A stretch of 64,000 nucleotides of DNA from JBAYIE01 sp965279165 (lineage in GTDB: Bacteria; Bacteroidota; Bacteroidia; UKL13-3), in the NCBI GenBank assembly GCA_965279165.1, contig OZ257140.1, positions 434,001-498,000 of the forward strand, given 5' to 3'. Under the pieces are notes generated by a model. The model did no database searches. It was not told the DNA's origin and was given only the letters and a program-made list of their open reading frames with translations. Both the position numbers and the translations under genes were made by a program. Below are positions 44,228 through 53,900 of this stretch, piece by piece (position 1 is the first letter of the stretch; each line of letters opens with the position of its first letter).

Positions 44228-45874
44228 ATGAAGTACGTGAAAGCAATATATATTCAAATTCTCCTGGCAAGTTGTTTTGCAGGACCTGTATTGGCGCAGG
44301 ATACCATGCGCATAGATGTTATCAAACCTTTTATTGCAACTTTATCGGATGCAATGAAAATACAAAGCAATCCAAATCCGGAAGTTCCTCAAATTAAAAA
44401 GGACACTTTTACCTACGAAACGCCGGTTATTGTTTTACAAGATGTACCAACAGCTTATACGATTAAACCACTGTCGTTGGGAACATCCCTTTTGCCAAAA
44501 CTAAGAACCAATTATATTCGTTTGGGCTATGGAAATTACAATTCGCCGTTAACTGAACTCTATCTGAATACAACCAGAAACCGTAATTTACAAGGCGGTT
44601 TTTATCTCAAGAACATTGCCTCTAATACGACCGACAGCAGAAGTTATAGCAATACATCTGCTGCTGCATATGGAAAAAAATTCATTTCAAAAGGAATTCT
44701 GGATGCAGGAATATTATTTGAGAGGAATGCTTATAAACTATACGGTTATGAGTATGATGGCAATACCTTAAAAAACAATCCCGCACAACCCAACAATATA
44801 TCGAACAAATTTACCTTATTTGAACTGAAAGGTGGATATGCCAATGTGCGAAAGGATACCGCTAAACTGGGATATGACCTGCATGCCAAATATTATAATT
44901 TTGCTACTGATTTTAACGAATCGGAAAACAATTTTTTACTGGATGGTGTATTTAGCCAAAGTATTCAAGGAAATCCCTTACGTGTTTATGCTGCCGTACA
45001 AACCAATACCATCAAAGATTCGACCGGGGAATTGGGAAGGGTATTTGTGGATTTAAATCCAACATACCAATTGCGAATGAATCGTGCTTATTTGTTACTT
45101 GGTTTTAACAGTGCTTTTGCCAGCGATAGCGATGGTACTAAATTTCATTTTTATCCAAAAGCCGAATTCGGTTATACCTTAATTCCGAATGGGGGAACAC
45201 TCTATGGAGGAATCAGAGGAGATTTAAACCGATATACCTTAAGAAGTATATACTCGGAAAATCCATTTGTTCGAATGCCTGCATTTGCCAATACTTTAAA
45301 TCAATTTGAAATGTATGCAGGGATAAAAGGTATCATCAGTCCGCAAACTTCCTTTGTGATCGAAGCTTCCTTATCTTCGGTTAAAAATCTGATGTTCTAT
45401 GTATCCGATTCAGGTTTATATAACCAGCGCCCGATTTATGATAAATCTACTGCAGCTTTAACCCATATCCGTACCGAATTAAACCATGAATTCGGGGAGC
45501 AATTTCAACTTGGTTTCGCCATGAATTATTACCACTATTCGTTATCAATAGCCGCACCTTATTCTCGTCCAACTTTTACTACTTCTACCCATTTGCTGTA
45601 TAATATTGGCAATAAATTTAATATCCGCTCCGAAATTTATACCATGAACGAACGCAAGTCGGTTATTATTAATCCGGGTAGTGTTTTAACTCCTGAAATC
45701 GAGGTAACCATGGCCGGATTGGTAGATTTGAATATAGGATTTGATTACCGCTACAACAGAAGTGTGATGGTTTTTTTAAACCTAAATAATATAACCAACA
45801 ACCAATACCAACGATGGGTAAACTTACCCGTTTACGGAATTAATGTAATGGGCGGATTGACGATTTCTTTTTAA
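44228..45874 (+). CDS. Outer-membrane beta-barrel paired with the TPR protein
   Basis: 548 aa, signal peptide to VLAQ, a conserved N-terminal stretch (IDVIKPFIATLSDAMKIQ, then FTYETPVIV and TAYTIKPLSLG) and a barrel that starts TNYIRLGYGNYNSPLTELY and ends VYGINVMGGLTISF. There is no plug domain, although relatives are often labelled TonB-dependent receptor. Starts 1 nt after the TPR gene stop, so translation is coupled. Together they look like one envelope complex. Confidence 0.75.
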   Translation: MKYVKAIYIQILLASCFAGPVLAQDTMRIDVIKPFIATLSDAMKIQSNPNPEVPQIKKDTFTYETPVIVLQDVPTAYTIKPLSLGTSLLPKLRTNYIRLGYGNYNSPLTELYLNTTRNRNLQGGFYLKNIASNTTDSRSYSNTSAAAYGKKFISKGILDAGILFERNAYKLYGYEYDGNTLKNNPAQPNNISNKFTLFELKGGYANVRKDTAKLGYDLHAKYYNFATDFNESENNFLLDGVFSQSIQGNPLRVYAAVQTNTIKDSTGELGRVFVDLNPTYQLRMNRAYLLLGFNSAFASDSDGTKFHFYPKAEFGYTLIPNGGTLYGGIRGDLNRYTLRSIYSENPFVRMPAFANTLNQFEMYAGIKGIISPQTSFVIEASLSSVKNLMFYVSDSGLYNQRPIYDKSTAALTHIRTELNHEFGEQFQLGFAMNYYHYSLSIAAPYSRPTFTTSTHLLYNIGNKFNIRSEIYTMNERKSVIINPGSVLTPEIEVTMAGLVDLNIGFDYRYNRSVMVFLNLNNITNNQYQRWVNLPVYGINVMGGLTISF

Positions 45875-45889
45875 CTACTAACTTCTAAG

Positions 45890-46056
45890 TGTTTTGGTCC
45901 TTAGTGTTTAAGTATGTCGTATGCTAAATTTTACGATTAACAACTTCTGCCTCTTGCCTCCTGCCTCTTGCCTTATCCCTTATCACTAATCCCTTATCAC
46001 TTATCACTTATCACTTATCACTAATCACCAATCCCTTCCCCCTCATCACTTACCCA
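45890..46056. repeat. Heptad array at the prc stop codon
   Basis: On the minus strand a long run of TGATAAG, GGATTAG, GGATAAG, TGATGAG and GGGGAAG, then GCAAGAG/GCAGGAG. It begins within the last codons of prc (GGT AAG TGA), which themselves form heptad words. Fills the spacer to the convergent barrel gene. Confidence 0.9.
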
Positions 46057-48055
46057 ACAAATCCAAAATCGTTTCCTCCCCAATCCATAAAATCAAGTCA
46101 GATTTGCTATCGGTTTTCTCTTTCACCAATTTGCGCTCTTCTTCTCTTACTTTTTTACGATTTTCCTGTTCATCCAATTCTTGTTTCCATTGTGTTTTAT
46201 TCAGGGTGTGATACGTTCTTGCATCTAAATCGTTGAGGTATTTAATATCTTCTTTTAAATAGGTAAACTCTTTGTTGCTAATCAGTCGTTCGGTTGCCAA
46301 TCGATTTAAAGTGGCTGTATCGTACAATGTATTCAGAGCAGTAAATGAGGTACTTTGAATCTGGTCCCATTGCAAAGCAAATTCGCTTGCATCTTCTCCA
46401 AATTTAGGATGGTCGTATATGCCGGGAACAATAATATCAGGGGTTACCCCTTTGTGTTGGGTGCTGCTACCATTGATGCGATAAAATTTGGCAATGGTTA
46501 ATTTCACTTGGCCAACCGGCTTGTTGTTTACCGGACGAACATATTGGTTCAAATCAATTATATCTTGTACGGTACCTTTGCCATATGTTTTTTCACCAAT
46601 TACAATTCCCCGATGGTAATCTTGAATTGCTGCAGATAAAATCTCTGATGCCGAAGCACTAAATCGATTCACCAAAACAGTTAATGGACCATCATAAAAT
46701 ATTTCAGGATCCTGATCGCTCTCTTCTCTAATATTCTCCGTTTGGTCTTTAACTTGAACCACCGGTCCGGTAGCAACAAATAAACCGGTTAAATCGACTG
46801 CCTCCTTTAGCGATCCACCTCCATTGTTTCTTAAATCCAATATGAGCCCTGTAATCTTTTCCTTCTTAAGTTCTGTAATTAACTTCTTTACGTCTCTGGT
46901 TGTACTTTTGAAATTAGGATCTCCCTTTTGCGCTGCTGCAAAATCAATATAAAAAGTGGGAATACTAATCACGCCAACTTTGTATTTTTTCCCTTTTCTG
47001 GTGATTTCTTTAACCGAACTCTTTGCAGATTGGTCTTCGAGCACAATTTTATCTCTAATCAGTTCGATTATACGGGTTTTGTTTGGTTCTGAGGCAGGGA
47101 TAATCTCTAGTCTGACAAGTGTACCTTTTTTGCCTCTGATTAACGCAACTACATCGTCAATTCGCCAATCCACTACATTTACTATTTCGCTGTCTTTGCT
47201 TTGTGATACGCCAATGATTTTATCTCCGGCATGTATTTTTTTACTTTTATCGGCCGGACCACCTTTAATAATTTCATTTACTTTGGTGTATTCATTTTCG
47301 GTTCGTAATTGCGCACCGATACCTTCTAACGACAACGACATGCTTTGCTTAAAATCTTCGGCAGTTCTTGGGGAGAAGTAATTGGTATGCGGGTCTGCCA
47401 ATTCCAAAATTGCATTCATAAACATCTGAAATACATCTTCACTCTTTGTTTTAGATGAAAATTTTAACAGATTCTCATATCGTTTTTTTACCGTTTCAGA
47501 ATAATTCGCATAGGCTTTTCCACTTACAGCCAAGGCCAAACATTCGAACCTCACTTTTTGGTTCCATAAAGCATCCAGTTCTTTGTAATCCTTACACCAG
47601 TTGCTTTTTTCACGGTCTATTTCAAACGAATCTGTTTCGGCAAAGGCAAACGAATCGCGCAATAAAGTTAATGCAAAATCAATTCGATCTTGTAAACGTT
47701 GTCGGTATACATTAAAAATTTCGAAAGCGAAATCTGCGTTACCATTTAACACCGCATCATCAATTGTATACCGGTTTTTCTCGAACAATTCGATATCCGA
47801 TTTCAAAAAATAGGCATGCGACGGATCAATATGTTTAAGGTAATTATCCAATGCTTTGGATGAAAACACATCATCAATCCTTGGCTTTGCATAATGATAG
47901 GATGAAACAAGCTGTATACTGGTTTGAAAAGCAAGCTGGTGTTGTGGTTCCGGCTTAATGTCTATTAGCCTGATTGCAGTTGAATCTCCGGCGCATGCTA
48001 TGTTCAGTTGAATAAAAAATCCAAGGGAAAGGGATAATAAAATCTTTTTAATCAT
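46046..48055 (-). CDS. prc: Tail-specific (carboxy-terminal processing) protease Prc
   Basis: 669-aa periplasmic S41A serine protease. Signal peptide (about 1-20), N-terminal helical region, PDZ domain (GIGAQLRTENEYTKVNEIIKGGPADKS), catalytic domain with the Ser/Lys dyad: serine in NRFSASASEIL and lysine in GEKTYGKGTVQ, and a C-terminal DUF3340-like helical tail with KVREEERKLVKEK. Degrades proteins with nonpolar C-termini and trims lipoproteins or wall enzymes. ATG at 48055 is used rather than TTG at 48073. Last gene of the tamB run; 7 nt after the deiminase gene. Confidence 0.93.
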   Translation of the reverse strand: MIKKILLSLSLGFFIQLNIACAGDSTAIRLIDIKPEPQHQLAFQTSIQLVSSYHYAKPRIDDVFSSKALDNYLKHIDPSHAYFLKSDIELFEKNRYTIDDAVLNGNADFAFEIFNVYRQRLQDRIDFALTLLRDSFAFAETDSFEIDREKSNWCKDYKELDALWNQKVRFECLALAVSGKAYANYSETVKKRYENLLKFSSKTKSEDVFQMFMNAILELADPHTNYFSPRTAEDFKQSMSLSLEGIGAQLRTENEYTKVNEIIKGGPADKSKKIHAGDKIIGVSQSKDSEIVNVVDWRIDDVVALIRGKKGTLVRLEIIPASEPNKTRIIELIRDKIVLEDQSAKSSVKEITRKGKKYKVGVISIPTFYIDFAAAQKGDPNFKSTTRDVKKLITELKKEKITGLILDLRNNGGGSLKEAVDLTGLFVATGPVVQVKDQTENIREESDQDPEIFYDGPLTVLVNRFSASASEILSAAIQDYHRGIVIGEKTYGKGTVQDIIDLNQYVRPVNNKPVGQVKLTIAKFYRINGSSTQHKGVTPDIIVPGIYDHPKFGEDASEFALQWDQIQSTSFTALNTLYDTATLNRLATERLISNKEFTYLKEDIKYLNDLDARTYHTLNKTQWKQELDEQENRKKVREEERKLVKEKTDSKSDLILWIGEETILDLLGK

Positions 48056-48062
48056 GTAATTC

Positions 48063-49928
48063 TTATCTCGCAATTATAAATTTTCTTGTTGAAATGGTTG
48101 TGTTATTCATCCGGTAGGAATAAAAATAGATACCGCTATCAAATCCTGAAATATCAATTGTTACGCGGTTTATTCCTTGCTGTGAAGAATAACTGTTATC
48201 AATCATTAGTTTACCATGGATATCATACACTTGAATGGTAGCATCGTTTCCGGCGTTCGTCATATAGTATGGTATGGTAAGTTGGTTTGTTGCCGGATTT
48301 GGATAAGCACCAAACAAATAATCTTTCTCATTTATGGTTAATTCTTCGGTACCTACTCCAATTTGAAAATAAATTAAATAATAACCTTCGGGCGCGGTAA
48401 TTGGTTTTACGGCTGTTTTTCCGTTAACGGTGGTAGCTGTTAAATAGTATTCGATTTTATCGGTAACCGCAATGCTATTATCCTGTATATTACCGATAAA
48501 ATATCCTGCACTATCGGTTAAAGTAACAGTATTCCAAGTTGCTGCACCACGTTTACGCCATTTACACACAGCATTTTGAATGCCACTGTGGTTGGTAATT
48601 TTGGTAATGATATGAAAATTGGTTCCGTATGGTTGTAATCCATCAACACTAGGATGCCAAAACAATACCGGATTTTCTGCAGGTATTTGCATGGTGATAC
48701 AATGTATTTCGCCTCCATACGGACTGATCGAACGGGAGTCAATTTCACGAATTTTATACCCCGGCATAATGTATTTGAAATAAGCAGTTACTGAATCGGT
48801 TTGTGTTTTATTTCCTGATACAGAATTTGAATAACTTGGGTAAATAAACATCTTGTTTACTGTAATCCCATTCACAAAGGAACGAGCATCGTTATTCACT
48901 TTAAAACAGGTGGTATCGTTGTATTTTCCGTTATCTCCTGTCGGGTGCATCACACGAAATATACGAAAAGGCCGATTATAAACAGATTTAAGGGTAGTTA
49001 AGTATTGGTAATTGTCTTCAATTATTTGCTTGTCCTGCGCTTTCATTTGTTTCGGATATTGCGCAACCATGATGGTTTGTTCGTCGATCATTTTTAGGTA
49101 TAAATCTATATGACCGGTTCCTCCATCACACTCAAGGGTTCTCACATCCGAAATATCCGGTGTGCCAAACAAATTAGTAACCGAGTCATAATATTGTTGT
49201 TTGGTCCACTCGGGAGTATGAATGCCCATATTGGTATTTTGATCGGTCATCATCGAACTAAAAAAAACACGTTTAAAACCATCCGACATCAGGTTTCCAC
49301 CTTCCCCATTGGTTGTTGTTTCGAAATTGAGATACCCAAGCTGATTAGCCAAAAACAAAGGAAATTTATTGTCTTTTTCGCGACCTGCATAATACTTCAG
49401 GTCGACAAATGCGATGCTATCCTTGCTTCCATAATAAACCCCATTTGGTCCAAAATCCCTTATCCACCATCCTTCTCCCGGATCTACAAAAAATCTGTAG
49501 TTGTACAAAGGTTGTCCCATATTTGCCATATAAGCAAGCACCCTGGTTGTATCGGTTGCTTTACTTACTCTTATCCAAACGGGCGACTCTTCCTGGATAT
49601 GAATTGCCAACTGTGCTGAAATGTAGCCCCATTCGTCAGTGGTATCTACATTCCCTGTTGGGTTACCTGAGGAGGTATAACCTTCTGCCCACGAAATTGC
49701 CACCGCTTGTGATTCTTCAAATTCGCCCGGATAGCGAATATTGGATGGCATTACAAATCCTCCTGCTTTACTAAATTTTATATTGGATTTAGATTGCTGC
49801 AATTGCAATAATTTTTCTTCTGCGGTTTGGTAAGCAGGAAGTTTTTTCCCCTGTGCGTTTACTGCAACAGGACTAAATACTGCAACCATAGTTAACAGTA
49901 AAACAACATTTCTAATAGATTTTATCAT
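48063..49928 (-). CDS. Secreted peptidylarginine deiminase-like (PPAD-type) T9SS protein
   Basis: 621 aa from ATG 49928. Layout: signal peptide (ends VNAQG); a deiminase domain beginning PGEFEESQAVAISW, with candidate catalytic residues D158 (WWIRDFGPN), H273 and D275 (GTGHIDLYLK) and C410 (GEIHCITMQIP); an Ig-like domain (about 420-530); and a type A T9SS sorting domain (FGAYPNPATNQLTI, VYDIHGKLM, GIYFYSYRMNN). The order is the same as in Porphyromonas gingivalis PPAD (Asp130, His236, Asp238, Cys351), which citrullinates C-terminal arginines. Cytosolic agmatine deiminase is the alternative activity, but the export signals argue for a surface peptide or free-arginine substrate. Confidence 0.85.
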   Translation of the reverse strand: MIKSIRNVVLLLTMVAVFSPVAVNAQGKKLPAYQTAEEKLLQLQQSKSNIKFSKAGGFVMPSNIRYPGEFEESQAVAISWAEGYTSSGNPTGNVDTTDEWGYISAQLAIHIQEESPVWIRVSKATDTTRVLAYMANMGQPLYNYRFFVDPGEGWWIRDFGPNGVYYGSKDSIAFVDLKYYAGREKDNKFPLFLANQLGYLNFETTTNGEGGNLMSDGFKRVFFSSMMTDQNTNMGIHTPEWTKQQYYDSVTNLFGTPDISDVRTLECDGGTGHIDLYLKMIDEQTIMVAQYPKQMKAQDKQIIEDNYQYLTTLKSVYNRPFRIFRVMHPTGDNGKYNDTTCFKVNNDARSFVNGITVNKMFIYPSYSNSVSGNKTQTDSVTAYFKYIMPGYKIREIDSRSISPYGGEIHCITMQIPAENPVLFWHPSVDGLQPYGTNFHIITKITNHSGIQNAVCKWRKRGAATWNTVTLTDSAGYFIGNIQDNSIAVTDKIEYYLTATTVNGKTAVKPITAPEGYYLIYFQIGVGTEELTINEKDYLFGAYPNPATNQLTIPYYMTNAGNDATIQVYDIHGKLMIDNSYSSQQGINRVTIDISGFDSGIYFYSYRMNNTTISTRKFIIAR

Positions 49929-49948
49929 ATATTTCAATTAAAACGAAA

Positions 49949-50905
49949 CTACTTCTTTAATCCAATTTCCTTCAACCGTTCATCCAAATAATCACCCGCA
50001 GTTATTGGTTCGTATGCAATCGGATTTGCACTATCGATACAAACCGGTAAGCAATCTAAATGCATATTCGAACGTGGATGGAGGAAAAACGGAATCGAAT
50101 ATCGGGGTGTTGCCCATTTATCTTTAGGAGGATTAACCACTCGATGGGTTGTTGATTTCAATTTGTTGTTGGTTAACCGTTGCAGCATATCTCCTACATT
50201 TACTACCAGTTGATTGGGCAATGCAGTAATGGAAACCCATTCATTCCTTTTATTTAACACTTGCAAACCTTCTGCAGATGCTCCCATCAATAAGGTAATT
50301 AAATTAATATCTTCATGTTCTGCAGATCTAACTGCCGAATCGGGTTCAGCAGCAATTGGCGGATAATATATTGCCCGCAAAATACTGTTCCCATTATGAA
50401 TTTTGTCGTCGAAATAATCTTCCTCTAAACCTAGAAATAATGCGATTGCCCTTAACACATACTTGCCGGTTTTTTCAATAAGTTGGTATGTTTCCTTGCC
50501 AAAATGGTTAAACATTGGCAATTCGGTTACCTCGATATTTCCCGGGTATTCTTTTTGTATACCATCTCCATCCTCTACGTATTGACCAAACTGCCAGAAC
50601 TCCTTTAAATCCCCAACAGTCCTGCCTTTGGCATGTTCTTTACCAAAAGAAGTGTAGCCACGTTGACCGGCCAATCCGGCAATTTCATACTTTTCCTTTG
50701 TTGCTTGAGGTAAGCTAAAAAAAGCAATTACTTCCCTGTATAAATTTTCTGTTAATTCGTTTTCCAGGAAATGGCCTTTCAATGCTACAAAACCAATATC
50801 TGTATATGCATTACCTAAATCCTGGACAAATTTTTGTTTATCGATAGGGTTACCTGAAAGAAAATCTTGCAGATCGACGGAGGGGATTCCAATTTGATTG
50901 CTCAT
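49949..50905 (-). CDS. Isopenicillin N synthase-family Fe(II)/2-oxoglutarate oxygenase
   Basis: 318-aa non-heme iron dioxygenase. N-terminal DIOX_N (IPSVDLQDF to LPQATKEKYE), then a 2OG-FeII domain with the facial triad H197, D199 and H254 and the 2OG-binding R268-x-S270. No penicillin pathway is near, so the substrate is unknown; family members act on small molecules and amino acids. It lies 3 nt after tamB and 20 nt before the deiminase gene, so all are probably on one mRNA. Confidence 0.88.
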   Translation of the reverse strand: MSNQIGIPSVDLQDFLSGNPIDKQKFVQDLGNAYTDIGFVALKGHFLENELTENLYREVIAFFSLPQATKEKYEIAGLAGQRGYTSFGKEHAKGRTVGDLKEFWQFGQYVEDGDGIQKEYPGNIEVTELPMFNHFGKETYQLIEKTGKYVLRAIALFLGLEEDYFDDKIHNGNSILRAIYYPPIAAEPDSAVRSAEHEDINLITLLMGASAEGLQVLNKRNEWVSITALPNQLVVNVGDMLQRLTNNKLKSTTHRVVNPPKDKWATPRYSIPFFLHPRSNMHLDCLPVCIDSANPIAYEPITAGDYLDERLKEIGLKK

Positions 50906-50908
50906 ACG

Positions 50909-53900
50909 TTAATTTATATTAGTTGCTTTTGTATCTTGTTTACTTCTAAACAATTCCGAAAACCTATCGAATTCCTTTGTATAATATAGACCTACACCTT
51001 GAATGGTAATATTCTTATTGTACGTTTGATCGATACCTGTATTTCTCTTACTGAATGCCCTGAATTTTAAACTGCCGTCTTTTCGGATATTGTATTGGGT
51101 TAAGAAATTATTGTTGTACGTATTGATATCGTAACTGGCCTGAACTTCTAGTCGGTTATCAAATAACTTTTGAGATGCAGATACAATATACTGAGGTTTT
51201 TGCTGGGCACCATACTGTACGTCTACATTAAAATCCAAACCCGGAACCAATTGTTCAACCCCTTTATTTACTTGTTTGGATACCAAGTCGCTGATGGTAT
51301 TGCTCACTCCGGCATTGATATTTCCGCCGGTGTTGGCTTTATCATTCATTGGAACAAATTTACCAAAAACCATTAAGCTTACTACTTGTTGGTTCATCAT
51401 ATCCGGATTACTTCTTAAAGTAGCCAAAGTATTTTCGAGTGCCACATTATCTGCGCCCAAGTTGATCGACATTTCAGGAAAATTAAGGTCAAACTTTATA
51501 TCCGGCGACAGCAAATTTCCTTTCAGGTATAATAAACATTCAACCGGAATCCTTCTGCTTTTTGAATCGTTGTAAGATGCTTCATCTACATACGGAATAA
51601 TGTCGGCAACAGATGTTTTTCTAACTTTGTAAACCCCGCTGATATCCATACTTGCTTGCAACGGATTTCCTGCCCATAAAATCGTTCCTCCTTTTTTGAG
51701 AATGAACTTTTTGTTTAACACTTTCTTCATTGCAGTAAAGTTATAATCTCCTTCCTGAATGGTAACACCACCATACATATTAAACTGGCCCTGTCGGGTA
51801 AGTTCCATTTTTAATGTTCCTCTTCCTGTTCCTCTGATCTTATCGTCGTTTACCGCATCCATAATAATCTGAATCTCGGCCGCCGGTGTTACTTCAACAA
51901 ACAGATTCATCGAGAAACCATATAATTTGGTAAGTTGAATGATATTATCCACTTTGGTTAATGTGTCGGTATTGATAAACTTCATCAGTTGATTTTCACC
52001 ATCCGAACTATTACCCAATGGAATGTTAAATTGTGTTCCGGCTTCCGTTCTAATTCTCGCATCCATCACAATATCCAATACCGGTCCGGTAATTTTCATA
52101 TCACCGGAAACTAAACCTGTACCGTAATACAAACTGTTATCGTTAAAGGTGGTATTTAATACCATGAATTTCTTCAAATTATTTAAGTGAATGTCGAATA
52201 CAATATTGTTAAATGAATTGTGTTTTACAGAGCCGGTTAACAAAGCGCTGTTTCCGTTTACATCCATCAATTTTGTTGGTTTCAATTGAATGCTGGTTTT
52301 ATCCAGACTTAAAACGGTTCCGAAAGTATACACTGTTTTAAGGTATTCGACCCTAGTTTTAACATCATTAAGGTAAACTTTTCCACTTAAACTATAATCT
52401 TTCAAGTTGCCGGTTATCTTACACTTGGCACTTCCCGTTCCTTCGAAAATATACAATTGATCTTTTAAAAATGCCTGGAACGAATTGAGTGGCGATTCAT
52501 CAAAAGAAACATTCATATTGATGTTATATGGTTTTGAAGATGTTTCCAAATACCCGCCAAACTCAAGATTTTTCAATTTCCCGGATACGGATTTTGCATA
52601 CACCATAAAGCGTTTTTGTTTTTCGTTGTAGTTGCTGGTAATCGAAAAGTCCCCAATGATATCGTTGTCGAGTTTTAATGCTGTGATATTAAGGTATGCA
52701 TCTAAAAAATTAATCCCTTGGTTTCCCTTTAACTGCAAAGCTCCGTTTGATATTCCACCAAAACGGATATTGCTTCTGCGATAAACTGCATTGATGATCG
52801 ACAAATCAATATTTACCATATCCGCACGAACGTTATGCTGGCCTTTTAAATCATAAAATCCGGTGAATAAAATTTGTTGTGCATTATTCTTAATCAATAC
52901 CTGGTTAAAGTCTATTTGGGTGTTATTGATTACTAACTTACTGCTTTGCCCGATATTAAATGGATACTTTCTGAATTCGAAACTGGAAGAATCGAATACC
53001 ACTTCAATACCTGAAGGTTTAAATACCGCTTTCGAAATACAATCAGCAAAAATATGGTTGGCTGTATCGTTGATAAAAACACCTGTGACTAGGTTGTTTA
53101 ATGTAGCATTTGCAGTAATGTTTAAATTCCGTAGAACAAGGGTGTCTTTTTGGTTAATATGGTCGATTGATAAATTAAAATCTGCTTTATGTTTAACCGT
53201 TGACAATTCAGAATTAATCGAACCCAAATCATAACCATTATACAATAAATGATCAATACCCAAATCCATGGTTAATATGCTCTTTGCGGTATTAAACTTA
53301 CCCTTCAATACCAACCCTTCCAGCGAGTAATTGAACACAAAAAGGGCACTTAGCGTTCTGGTATTTCTGATATGCAACTCGTAATCAAAATTTTGTTGGC
53401 TATTTTGCAAATCACTTTTTACAAAGTAGCCGGGGAACAATCCGGTATAAACATTTTTTAAACTTGGAAGTAATGTTGTAATGTTTATTTCACCGTCGAG
53501 TGTACAGTCAATCTGATCCGAATTAAATTTAATATGTCGTTTATTACCGCTAAAATCGGATTGCAATACGACATGGTCGATTCTATAATCCCTTCCATTT
53601 TTGATACATAGAATATTCTTTATGGCAATTTGCCCTTTGTTTTCGTCTAGGCTGTTGTAAGCAAAATCCATATCAATATCAGCAGATACAATGGTATTGG
53701 AAGTATCGATATGCAATGGATTTAAAAACGCCCTTTCAATTTTCGATTTAAAACGATACAGAGGGATTTCATTGTTAAAGTCAATTATCCCACCAAAAGA
53801 GAGCATTAAGTTGGTATCCTTAACAATCAAGTCGCCGTTAAACATCTTTTTGTTCAGTTTTCCAATTACTGTAATATTTTCATAATCGTAATGGTTGGCG

